From positions 248,001-312,000 of the forward strand of contig ML991797.1 of assembly GCA_010094025.1 (NCBI GenBank): 64,000 nucleotides of DNA, in the 5' to 3' direction. The translations under genes were made by a program, and so were the position numbers. Position 1 is the stretch's first letter; each line of letters opens with the position of its first letter. Source of the DNA: Viridothelium virens (taxonomy: Eukaryota; Ascomycota; Dothideomycetes; Trypetheliales; Trypetheliaceae). Shown here piece after piece: positions 1-10,407 of this stretch. The notes beneath the pieces are model-generated. The model had not been told where the DNA came from and ran no database searches. It saw nothing but the letters and a program-made list of their open reading frames with translations.

Positions 1-1763
1 GAGCGGGTTGCCATTTGAGAGGTGAATTCAGTGACAACCCTAATTATTCCAGCACAATTTCAGCTGTATCTTCACAAGGTCATCAGGTAGCTAGAAGTGA
101 CTGCTTTTTCAAGTGGGCGGGACGAATTACCTAGCTGAGCGAAACCCTGATCTAGTCCAGCTGCCCAATTGCCAAAAGAGTAATTCCAAATTTCCAATGA
201 CCATTTACGGCACATGTAGGCCCTAAACTTTTTTTACTGTGTAGCTATTCGCTTAGATCACCATGTGTTAGTAGAGTCCGGGCTCCTGAAGGCGTACGAT
301 CGGAGCAACAGAACCACGAATCCTCAATACCAAGAGCGCAACCGCGCTGAGCACGAAAGAGCACTATGCGGCATGTTTGGCCTTCCGCACCGCTGTTGTA
401 GGAACAAAGCCGTCATCTAGCAGCCACAGCAGCGCTAGTAGCGTGGCATGGGATTCTTGCTGAAGCATTCGGGTGGGTATGAGCTCGTTCTTCGTCATCC
501 ATAAGTGTCGTTACTCGAAACTGTACACATATCATCCAGCCCCAATTCAGGGTTGAAGTGTGACAGATTTCGATAGGTGCAGAAGGACACATAGTGAATT
601 CTTGACAGAGACCTATTGCGTTCTGATGTACTGTGCTCCAAGAGCTGTTTTCGTCAATTCTTAGCAAGTTGACGGTAGAGAGTAAAGCTTCTTAAATGAG
701 AACTTCCGTGGTGAGAATTTCAAGTATAAAAATCGGTGGGGCATTCTAAGCGAAGTTGACTGTTTCGGGAGCGGGGAACAAGCTTAGTACGTCGAGAAGT
801 TTACTTGCCCTGGGCTCGGCGATCTAGAGGCGACGTGAGGTCGAGTTCATAGGGCGCCTTCTGCCGATAGTACTGCGACGCTGAGGCATACACCATCGGC
901 GTGGCCGGTGTGATTGGTCAGGAATTTTCAGACCGATGCTCAATCTGAATAATTAGGCTATAAAGGCGTTTTCTGGGTACATTTATCGGATGTGCTTTGA
1001 CGGAGTCTCTTTATGCCCTTGTACCGTATGGGTTTTTGTTAGCAGGGAGCCGGCTGAGTCACGTGCACTGCAAAACTCCGTGCCTTACCTTAGGTAGTGC
1101 TGAGGCTGAGCTGCAGAATTGATTAAATAAAAATACCTTACTAAGTGACAGACTTGGCAATGCGTCCTGAAAGGGGGACGCTAATAAGCTAGACTTTCGT
1201 TGCCAAGCCGGCGATTTTTCCATGGCGGCTGGGGAAAACCAAAAATTTCCCTTGCTTTTGTGACGCTCTGTCAGCCTCCGTCCCGTGCGGGTCTTTACTA
1301 GATCCTGCGCGAAGTAACCTAATCGGGGAAATTTCATGCGCATACCATTGCGAGTAAGATATTCTTGGTTACCCCTGTGTGGGAAGGGGGACGATTCCGT
1401 GCGAACGAGCCCCAAAATTGCTCATTCGACCCTTTCGAACCTATTTCTGTCTCTTTAGTCCAGCTGTAGCCTGGATGCTGAACCCATTTAGTAGATGAAG
1501 CCGCTGTAGCCTTCCAGCCGATACGCCACTTCGTGATCATTACATGAAACGGTGAAGATGCCTAGGTCATTTTACGTTGATGTCTTGGATGCGCCCTCAA
1601 AGGATCGTTGAAGCCTAAATTATACTCACGCTTGGGGGTATAAAAGAGCCGGCAATCCAGCTGTAGTTCCAGAGCATCAAGCGATTGAAGTCAGTCTTTC
1701 TTTCAACCTGATCAATCAGACGCAATCCTTTGAGCATTTTCCTGACCGCTTCATACAAGCACG
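1..1763. other. Intergenic, no gene recognised
   Basis: No open frame here has a recognisable domain, and none joins to a neighbour across plausible splice sites. The short overlapping minus-strand frames at about 1059-1540 show no conserved motif. The last 130 bases hold the promoter of the LysM gene. I see no tRNA or repeat array. Confidence 0.6.
1639..1646 (+). promoter_or_regulatory. TATA box of the LysM gene
   Basis: TATAAAAG lies 118 bases upstream of the LysM start codon at 1764, which would allow a 5' leader of roughly 90 bases. A canonical TATA box suits a strongly inducible gene. The assignment rests on position and consensus only. Confidence 0.5.
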
Positions 1764-2382
1764 ATGTTCTCCAAATTCACGACTCTCGTTTTGACCACGC
1801 TGGTGGCGACTGCGGCATGCTCACCCTTCCCTGCTGCTGTACTGGAGACCAATACACTCGTGCCTCGCCAGGACAACTGTATGTCCTCTATTTTCTATGC
1901 TTCCTTGACCCTAGCTAATAATACCAACAGGCACCGAGTATTGCAGTGTAGACGCAGGCTGCACTTGTACAGTCCGTCCCTCTGACTGCACGGCGTTCTA
2001 CGAGGTCCAAGCCGGCGACACTTGCCTTGCGATCGGCCAGAAGTTCAATAACTTCACCCTCTCCCAGCTCTACCGATGGAACCCATCCATGACCCTCAAC
2101 TGTTATCTTCAAGCCTACGTTCCCATCTGCATCAACACCCCTTGGTACACATTCACGCCTCCCATTCAGCCCCCTTACGGCACTCACTACACTCTGTCGC
2201 AAGATCCGGTGCCCATCATGCCCGGCATTATCGATACCTGCCAGGAATATGAGATCGTGGGGCCAGGCGAGAGGACGGATCAGTTGGCGGCGGAGAATGG
2301 GTTCAATGTGACGGACTTCCCGAAGTGGAATGGGAATGCGACGACTGCTTGGCAGGATTATTGGGCGTGCGTAAAGGCATAA
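1764..2382 (+). CDS. Secreted protein with two LysM-type domains
   Basis: Two exons, 1764-1878 and 1931-2382, give 188 aa; the 52-bp intron begins GTATGT and ends CAACAG. Residues 1 to about 20 are a hydrophobic signal peptide, followed by a short pro-region ending in PRQ. The first LysM is clear (YEVQAGDTC, then LYRWNPS, then a closing YVPICI), with cysteines around it. A second, more diverged LysM follows (YEIVGPGE, FPKWN, closing YWACV). LysM modules bind chitin or related N-acetylglucosamine polymers. Small secreted fungal LysM proteins of this build act in cell-wall binding, and some are host-directed effectors. There is no catalytic domain, so this is a LysM-only protein rather than a chitinase. 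Whether it is an effector is inference. Confidence 0.85.
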
Positions 2383-2709
2383 TCGGCGAAGAGAGCTGTG
2401 ATGGAGATTGCTTTGAAGGAATGGGAATTTACGATTGATGGTAGCACTTGGAGGGAACACTCATTTACGAGGAAATATCACCGTTAGATAGAGAAACCCC
2501 CTGGCCCCTGCAGCCTTTAGTTTAATTAGTTAGTCAGCAGCCTTGCCCCATCATTGCCACCGGTGCATCACCATCACTTAAATAGCAAGACTAAGATCAA
2601 TCCTTCGAACCCACTAAGAACCCCTAATTCCCCTTGTGTCTCTTAATTGCGATTGTTTCGAATCTTAACCCCGAACGTAGCCGAGACTGACACGCCATCG
2701 CACTCCGAG
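2383..2709. other. Intergenic between LysM and NLR genes
   Basis: This stretch holds the 3' flank of the LysM gene and the presumed promoter of the NLR gene. No gene or repeat is visible. Confidence 0.55.
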
Positions 2710-5700
2710 ATGGAAGTAAAGCCCATCGGTCCGACCGTGGTCTACGAGCCGAGCAACGGCAAATTACACGACCTTGAGTAAGCCTACCTTACTGCGGCTG
2801 GGGGGTTCCTCAACTAGTAATTAATACAATGTCATTTCGACTTTACTGTTATGACCTTGGCCCCCCATGTGAACGCCACCTTAACATGGGTCAACACGGT
2901 CATAACAGTTAAACTGGGGTTACATTGTATTAATTACCAGTTGAGGAACCCCCCAGCCGCAGTAGTAGTGGCGCTGATAGCGCGCCTCAGTCATTAGGAA
3001 CGTGAACAAAGGGAATTAATGCTCTGAAATATAGTATAGTGTTCGTCCATGGTCTTTTTGGACACCCAAAGAAGTCTTGGTCTCTCAACGTGCCGATCGA
3101 CGGTTCCAGTAATGTCCCGCATGAGACCAGCAATGAGAGCGATACGGAATTGCCACCTCGGAAGAAACGTCGCACGAAAAGCAGAGAACTCTTTCGCGAG
3201 GTTTTTTGGCCCCAACATCTTCTGCCAGAGGTCTTTCCCCAGGCACGCGTCTTGACCTGGGGTTATGGTGTCCAGATTGAGCAGTTGTTGAACTCGACGT
3301 CCCAAGCGTCGCTTTTTCACCATGCAGAGAACCTCTTATCTGACCTCGTGATGTTAAGGAAGACAGAGGTCGAGAGACGATCACCGTTGCTTTTTATCGC
3401 TCATAGCCTTGGTGGAATCGTCGTAAAAGATGCTCTTGGTAGCTCTGGCCAGGCCCGGAAGCTGTCCGAGCAAATTGTATCTGCTACGCTTGGTGTGATG
3501 TTCTTGGGAACGCCTCACTATGGATCAAACGTGGCATCCTTAGGTAAAATTGTTTTCGAGTTATCTAAGGTTTTTCTTAAGAAGCCCAATCTTCAGATTC
3601 TTCGTGGATTGGAGACCGATTCGGAAATCTTAGAGCGAATTTCAAGAAGTTTTGGCCAAATACTTGCCGCCGCGAGAATCAAGGTTCATTCTTTTCGAGA
3701 GGAGCTTCCTACCAAGGGAGTGATGATAGTTAGTCCGGCATCCTCGACAACAGGCTATTTACATGAGACTCGAGGCTCGCTTCATGCGAACCATCGAAAT
3801 ATGGCTAAGTTCTCGTCCCCTGAAGAGATCAAATTTCAAAGAGTTACATCTGTGCTACGGGACTGGGTCAATGAATATTTCGAGAATCAAAAATCTCTAC
3901 AGAATTGCCATGTCATGAGTGATACATGCGAGCTTCCAGATTGGTTGGTATTCGACAAAGAGCTGCAGATGTGCTTAAGAACTCTCTATTCTCGCGATGC
4001 AAAGAGTCGCTTTGAGGACGTTGAACCTACTTTTCGGCAGACATACAGCTGGCTCTTTGATCGTAAAGTTGGTTTCGAAGACTGGTTACAAGGCAAAGTG
4101 TCAAGCAATATCTACTGGATTCAAGGGAAACCGGCGTCCGGAAAGTCTACGCTGATGAAATTTGCCATGACTTCTGGTCTGACGCGCGAATTTCTCAAAC
4201 AATATGACGAAAATTATTGGGTGGTTGCAGGATTTTTTTTCCACGACCGCGGAACAAGTGCTCAAAAGTCGACGGAAGGTTTCCTGCAGCACATCCTCCA
4301 CCAACTATTAATGCAGCAAAATCAGCTTTTTGAGCTTATTTACCCGATATTCAAGCGTGTACTCGAGGAAGAGTTGGGCTGGAGCACTGATAGTGTTAGA
4401 CCTTTACCAATCGCATGGAATCTGGACTCTGTTCGGAAAGCTCTAACACTGATTGGACGAAAGTCAATTACCAAAGTCAATATTTGCCTTTTCGTCGACG
4501 CTCTGGATGAACATGCTGGTGGCCACAGAGAATTAATTCTTATCTTAAAAGACATCGCTGAATTTACGAAGAATCCTTTCTTTCGAGTACGTTTGATTCT
4601 GGCTGGTCGTCCTGAAAACGTATTTAGAACTGCCTTTCAGGATTGTCCAGGATTCTCTATTCACAACCACACTACTGAAGACATTCGGCAGTACACGAAG
4701 GGAAGAGTGCAACAAGAGTGGCAGCGTGTCCTCACCACGCAGCCAAGGGAAGAGCTGGAGATCTTGACTGAAAGAATCGTTGAGAAAGCAGAGGGCGTCT
4801 TTCTCTGGGTCAAGCTAGTTGTCGACGAAATTGTGGAGGGCCTTTGTGAAGGAGATACCGATGAGGAGTTAGAAACGCTACTCTCAACAATGCCTACTGA
4901 ACTTGGAGACTTATACACGAGAGCCCTCCGTCGTCGCTCGCGCAGCTCATTGGAAATCATAGCGAAGTACCCAGAAGAGGCCTACGTCATGTTTCAGATC
5001 CTCTCTTGTACCTTTCAGCCAATTACTCTCTATTACTTCCTAGCTGCGACGCTCTTTCTTACTACTGGAGAGGATACTTACCCTAATTTACAAAGACTTT
5101 CTCAGGAGCAAATGGAGCGCAGGCTGAACAGTAGATCAGCCGGGCTGCTGGAAGTGACGAGAGCGGAACCGAAATTTGTGCAATTCATCCATCAAACGGT
5201 GAAAGAGTTTATAAAAAGTGCAAATGGTAATGAGGTACTTAAAGAAGGCTTGCTTGGCAAACGCCTTGAAAGTGGATATCGCCTGATGTTTCGCTACATA
5301 TTGAAACTCTGCGAATTCTTCGTACCAGACACTCCAGATCATGATGCACAGCATTTCGTAGGATCGCTTTTTCCTTACTACGCAGCGTTCCTTGAATGGA
5401 GAGAAGAGTGGCGCGTTGCTGACTCTTTCGAATCTGCAATTCTTGGACGACCAAAAACGGTAGAGCAAAAAATTATCCTATGCATCCTTAGCACCATTGG
5501 CTATGAGCACACGGGTGTAAATTGGATTGTTAGAAAGACACATACATGCCGTTGCCTATTCTTTTTTGTCTGTAATTTACCCTTGTCATTCAAGGATTAT
5601 GTTTCGAGACAGAAGATCAACATGGATCGAGACGAACTCCATGTAGTCTTGGACTCGATTTCATCGTCAAGATATGGCACCTTTACATGGTACGACGAAC

Positions 5701-5777
5701 CCCGTCGTTCAGCGCATCTCAGAGAAAGCCGAGCCCGGTTCTTGCAAATATTGATGGATGAGGGTCTCGTTGCATAA
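2710..5777 (+). CDS. NLR-type protein: N-terminal esterase domain plus NACHT NTPase
   Basis: Exons 2710-2777 and 3035-5777 give 936 aa. The first exon ends before GTAAGC and the second follows ATATAG. Joining them creates the conserved fungal opening DIVFVHGLFGHP, so the downstream frame alone is not the start. Residues about 23-290 form an alpha/beta hydrolase of the SesB/DUF676 type with nucleophile elbow AHSLGG (Ser near 147). A linker with WLFD leads to a NACHT domain: Walker A GKPASGKST near 387 and Walker B LFVDALDE near 507. The C-terminal third is helical and ends without ankyrin, WD40 or TPR repeats. Such proteins are cytoplasmic STAND ATPases, some linked to heterokaryon incompatibility and fungal immunity. 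The 257-bp intron contains a foldback element, and a second copy starts two bases after the stop codon. The role in non-self recognition is inferred from the family. Confidence 0.85.
2785..2964. mobile_element. Foldback MITE-like element, copy 1, inside the NLR intron
   Basis: This is an inverted repeat with arms of about 70 bases around a loop of about 40. The left arm starts TACCTTACTGCGGC and includes GGGGTTCCTCAACT and TTACTGTTATGACC; the right arm carries the complement in reverse order, with mismatches mainly near the inner part. It encodes no protein. It lies wholly within the intron 2778-3034, so splicing would remove it. The outermost bases of the right arm are diverged, and I cannot define a target-site duplication with confidence. 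Confidence 0.8.
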
Positions 5778-5778
5778 A

Positions 5779-5961
5779 TACCTTACCGTGATTGGGGGTT
5801 CCTCAACTGGAAATCAATACAATGTTATTTCATCTTTACTGTTATGACCAGATTGACCAATGTTAAAGCGGCGTTAACAGGGCCAGCAAGGTCATAACAG
5901 TAAAGATGAAATAACATTGTATTGATTTCCAGTTGAGGAACCCCCCCTCCATGGTAAGGTA
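5779..5961. mobile_element. Foldback MITE-like element, copy 2, just after the NLR stop codon
   Basis: The ends TACCTTACC and GGTAAGGTA are perfect inverted termini. The arms of about 70 bases are nearly identical from GGGGTTCCTCAACT to TTACTGTTATGACC, around a loop of about 40 bases. It is related in sequence to the copy at 2785-2964. Its loop matches the reverse complement of that copy's loop, so the two lie in opposite orientation. It begins two bases after the NLR stop codon, so the mRNA 3' region would contain a long perfect hairpin unless polyadenylation occurs first. Confidence 0.85.
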
Positions 5962-6184
5962 CGCAACTACACGCCCGAGAGGGTGAGGAGAATTCTATCC
6001 GAAGCCAGCGGAGAGTCAGGGAGAAGTAATCAGTGTACCGGTCATTCCATTGCTATGGGTTCTAGATATATCTCTGAAAGCGACTGAAAGAGATTCTGTA
6101 GACAAATGCTCTTCATTTCACTGCTCACGAATCCCCGGGATGGGCAATTCAGAGTTATTTTTCTAGGGGGTAGCTCAAAGGACT

Positions 6185-8612
6185 TCATATCCCGTTGTAG
6201 TCAGGGTCGTTCTCATCGTCGTCCTCGATCACCTCCTCGTATCCTCCTTTCCCCTCGTCTTCTTCGTCCTCTCCATCCTCTTCTCCTCCGTCTGAATCCT
6301 CATCATCATCGTTCAACTCCGGCATCTTGTCAGAAGCCGCTTCATCTGTCTCCTCCACAACACTACTCACTTTCTTCCTCGGCCTCCCCCTTCCCCGTCT
6401 CCTTCCCCCCCCCCCCCTATCATCCTCCCCCTTCCACTCCTTCCCCCACCTCCCCACCTTCTTCCTCTCTCTCATCTGCCCCGGCCCACCCCCTCTAACC
6501 CCCTTACTCTCCACCAACGCCTTCAGCCTGCGATCCAAATCCCGAATCCCCCGAATACTGCGAAACTCAGGCGCCATCCCCTCCGCAATCGGTCCTCCCC
6601 GCTTCACACCCCCGGCGCTGCCCGTCGCCCCGACAATCTTCTGCACGGAGACTCCCTGCCTCGCAGCTTCGACGTGGCCTTCTGCCTGACGCTGCGCGTG
6701 TCGCTGCTCGGCATTCCACGCCGCCTCGGCGCGGCTCCGCAGCCCGTTGGCGCCGTCCCAGCGGCCGCGGATGCCGGCGCGCGTGCGCTCGTAGCCGCAT
6801 CGGCTCCATAGCTCGTCGGAGACGTAGGTGAAGAGGGCGTCGAGGTTGCGGAAGCGGCCAGTGAGTTTGGGGTAGGTGCGTGTCTGCGCAGTCTGGTGCA
6901 CCTCCTCCTCTTCCTCTTCTTCCTCCTTTTCGGCCTCGCCGCCATCGGCTTCGCCGGAATCGCCGGCAGCGGCTTGTTTCTCGTGGGCGTCGATCAGGTC
7001 CTGCATGATGTCGAGGATGGCCTGTTCTTCGCGGATGCTCCAGCCGGGAGTCCAGGATCGGAGTCCGCGCTCTTTGATCGTTATGGGGGAGGGATCATCT
7101 TCTGTGGAGGGCATGGAGGGGCGGATGGCACTGGTGGGGTGTCGACTGAAGACGGGGTGGAGGGATGAGTCGGTCGTGTTATTGGTGCAGTCTGGGCAGT
7201 ACCAGGGCTCGTCTTCTTCGGGCGCTTCTGTCAATTCTACGCAGCTGAGGTGGTACCATCGATTGTCATGTCCAGGTGTGTCGCATTTGACCATGTCCTC
7301 AGCTTCGTCAGGGCGACCGCAGAAGTTCATGCAGCTGCAAAGTTTGTGCATGTGCTCAGAGATTTTGTATCTGACAGTATTCGTGCCAGACGACCCGTCT
7401 TGCTGAGATTTTCTGGCAGTAGCCGCACATGCGACAGCTTCTTTACGCATTCTAGCCCAGGCAGCGTACTTTTTGAACCATAGCGGATCATTCGGGTCCA
7501 TTCTGGGGATAAATTGCTCGGACGCGGGACGGATTTCGAAGCCGTTAGAAACACTGATACGTTGGTGAGAAGTATCGATAGCGGCGGATTGGACTGCATA
7601 CGTTTGCTGCTGGTCTTCCTCAGAATGATCTGAACTGTGGACGAAGAGGCCTTCACCTGTATGATCCCCGGTTCGGCTACGTTTCGCCTGAGGAGTCTCG
7701 GCTGAAGGGGAAACCGATCGCCTGCAATTATATGTTGAAGTCCCATCTTTCGGTTGGCTGCCATTCTCATCCTCGTTCGCCTTGTCGCCAAGATTATCGC
7801 TAATATTCGGGTCACCCTTACAGCGACTGAAAAGCTGGGTCTTCCCCCGGCCATGACTTTTGTCGGATGTGAGCGGTGATTGTGATGCTGGAGTATTGGT
7901 GAGCTCCCCATCGAAACTCGTAGAAATAAAAGCGAGAGGTCAGAGTTGATTGACGTACTTTCTCCAGTACTAAATGCCATGTTGCCGCCATCCATTTCGA
8001 GATGGATATGGCCATCCTCGGATCTATCCTGATCAAGACCGCCATGATCTACAGTGTTCTGATCGACTTCACGAACAAGGCCACCATATTCCGGATTATG
8101 CTGACTGGTGTCAAGTTGATCACTGCCGCTTCGACCGTCTTCATTCAAGGGGAGAGAAGTCTTCTCCACGTTAGCGTTCAAGCGTTGTGAGCGACGTAGA
8201 GGCAACGGGCTGATGATATTGCCGGAAGTCTCCGTTGCCACGGGAGGAGGCTGCGCAGAGCACTCTCGCTGAGGTTCGCTGTCGTCAAAGCGCGGGGAAA
8301 TACTGTGAACGACGGTGGCTTGTCCAGCGGCGGCGTTGCGCTTACGATGGCGAATCCGTCGCTTTGGTGGTGTTGGCGTAACCACTTGTCCACGCGGGGC
8401 GTAGTCGAGAAGAGGCGCTCGATCCTTTCTATGGAGTCTATATGCCGGTTGAATCTCAAACTGCTCATCTGTCTGTTTCATGAGGGCCTGCCATTCTGGG
8501 GTATCAATGTCTCCAGGTGCCTGAGTCGATGGTCAGTCGTAAATGAATATAATCTAAAAAGCAAAATGCTGGAAAGCGCCACTTTGAAAGGTGCCTGAGA
8601 ATGACCTACCAT
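6185..8612 (-). CDS. PHD-finger protein with AT-hook and acidic tail
   Basis: Proposed exons, in transcript order, are 8612-8610, 8520-7959 and 7887-6185, giving 755 aa in one continuous phase. The first exon is just the ATG, followed by a GTAGGT donor. Without it the frame can start only at an internal Met (8481). Residues about 370-423 form a PHD zinc finger (CSCMNFCG, MVKCD, WYHLSC, WYCPDC), a histone-tail reader. Further on are a SANT/Myb-like segment (from RSWTPGWS to RTRAGIRGRW) interrupted by a glutamate run, an AT-hook (RGRGRPRKK) and a strongly acidic C-terminus. The N-terminal 300 residues look disordered and basic. The protein is probably a nuclear chromatin-associated factor. No catalytic domain is visible, and the complex it belongs to cannot be told. 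Confidence 0.8.
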
Positions 8613-8971
8613 TTCACCAGTGTGAAATTATAAACTCTGTAGAGTGGCAATTCGCAAAGGTAGGGAAGTTCGAAGGCAGGTTAATGAAGCTCTCCATAAA
8701 CTATAGTCAGGTCATGAGGGCTGGCTCACTGACCGCATATGACGCCTGTGAGGCGGGTCGAGGTGAATGAGACCGCATCCTAATTTGCAATGATAACAAC
8801 AAGGTTGAGAAAATGTCCACCATAGTGAAAGAACACACAATTTATGTAGGCCGTGTTTGGAAAATTTTGAAACTCACGACAAGTAGATTTTGTTAGGATC
8901 ACTACTAGCCTCGGAGCAATCATGGAATCTCACATCTACGTAAATACAAGTGATGTGACGTGACCTCTGTA
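8613..8971. other. Intergenic, no gene recognised
   Basis: This is the upstream region of the PHD-finger gene and the 3' flank of the RNase-like gene. No domain-bearing frame is present. Confidence 0.55.
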
Positions 8972-9792
8972 CTAATTTACTACAGGGAAACAATTGGTGA
9001 ATGCTTGCTGGTCCACGGGCTGCGTGATAGTGCAGAAGCTGATATCATCGGTAGAGGCGAGAAGACCGCCAAGCCCTTCGCTTCCCATACGTTGCTTCGA
9101 GGCAATGATCACCCTATAAACTCCAGGATCTGATCTGCCATCCCAAGGTACGTATTTAGGTGTCTCAGAGTCAAGGATAGGGAATGCATACGCGTAAGCA
9201 TCGCGGTCTTGACAAAGACTTGGCAAAGCCTCCTTGCCATTGAACTTAACGGTACCGAGGTAATTATTACCGCCTGCGCCGAGAATATGGTCAGGATAGG
9301 TGACTCGCCCATAGCTTATGGACTTCTCCTTGTCGATAATCATTCTTATCGCTCGAGCTGCGGCGCCCTCATACTGTTCCTCGTGAAACGTGGTCTTTTT
9401 TACTACTCTACGGATTAGCAAGATGATGAAGGTCGAGCGTAACTAGCTATGAGCTCACGGCCATGTGTGCCAGGACAGTCAAATAACGTATGCGCATCTC
9501 CTTTTGAGTCATCGCCTCTTGTCTTCAGCGATGGGCTGACGGTGATTGGTGGGATAAAGTGGCCATGAATGTAAGCTCCCTCTAGTTTTTGATCTTCTCG
9601 AGAAACATAGCTTTCGTTCGGCGAAGGTCCATTTGGATTGATGTCTCCCTTCTTAGCTGCCATATTAATTGCCTGTGCATCTTCCTCGAGGACTTGTTCT
9701 ACTGATAAAGAGTCGCGATTCCTTGGCGACAATGCCGGATGAGCATAGACTAGCGTTACCGGAAGAAACGACAAGAAGAATGGTGTCTTCAT
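8972..9792 (-). CDS. Secreted RNase T1/N1-fold protein, probably catalytically dead
   Basis: Exons, in transcript order, are 9792-9459 and 9402-8972, giving 254 aa. The intron starts GTGAGC and has a GCTAATC branch site; the acceptor could also lie 3 bases upstream. The start at 9792 was chosen over the in-frame 9858 because it puts a signal peptide first (MKTPFFLSFLPVTLVYA). A pro-like region of about 90 residues precedes the domain. The last 140 residues follow the guanyl-specific RNase pattern: an early helix (YEGAAARAI), YPD, AFPIL, then DPG.YRVII. In RNase T1 the active residues are His40, Glu58, Arg77 and His92. Here only the Arg (YRVII) is clearly kept, Glu58 aligns with Ala, and both His positions are changed. 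Paired cysteines remain. A non-enzymatic secreted RNase-like role, as in powdery-mildew RNase-like effectors, is an inference. Confidence 0.65.
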
Positions 9793-10407
9793 TGCTAAAA
9801 ATGCTACCAGAGCACTAGATTTCGAAAATGGAAGAGAAGAAACCAAATCAGATGCCAAAGATGGCCAAAGATGAAGAACTGAAAATGACCTATCCTCTAG
9901 TAATCTTTATGTGATTATCGAGTTGGACAGATGGAAGAACTTTGAGCACAACAACAACAGAACGGTCCAACGTCTTGGATAGAGTCGAGCATTGTTGGGC
10001 GTTATACAAGGCGCTGACAGATCAACTCGTATTGACAAGGCATTCTCTGGGTATTATCTATACTGTCTCCGTTTTCAAGAGGCCGTGACGCACGAAAACA
10101 AGATCGTCGTGGGCGGAGGCTGGAGCCTAACCGTGCTGGCTTTTATCGCAGTTGGGACTGGACAGTCTGGAAGAGTTTAATCGAGCGATGCAGAGGCTAT
10201 GAGGAACTCTCGACTTTCTTCAAATATTGAAATAGCACATTGCAAGCTGAGAAAAAGGATGTGGACTTCGACAAAGGAGAGGCGCAAGAAGTTCCATAAA
10301 GGCAAACGCCCTAATTTTAGTGTGTAGAGTAATCGAGATTGTCGTCATCCGTCCAATCCAAAATTTTGAGAGTATACCTAAGCACGAGCAAACACTTTGC
10401 GAAGCCA
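9793..10407. other. Divergent intergenic region
   Basis: This holds promoter sequence between the RNase-like gene (minus) and the carrier gene (plus). Only short frames without motifs are present. Confidence 0.55.

Noticed and set aside
1085-1145. TACCTTA motifs elsewhere in the window (also near 29337, 46346 and 59239) as further copies of the foldback element
   Set aside because: Only the short terminal motif occurs; the GGGGTTCCTCAACT arm and the hairpin are missing, and such a short word is expected several times by chance.
3039-3041. GTG as the start codon of the NLR protein
   Set aside because: A spliced upstream exon with an ATG at 2710 gives the conserved N-terminus, so a non-ATG start is unnecessary.
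6106-6689. Pro/Ser-rich plus-strand frames opposite the PHD-finger gene
   Set aside because: They are antisense shadows of the Glu/Asp-rich and basic C-terminal coding region, which naturally reads as Ser/Pro on the other strand.
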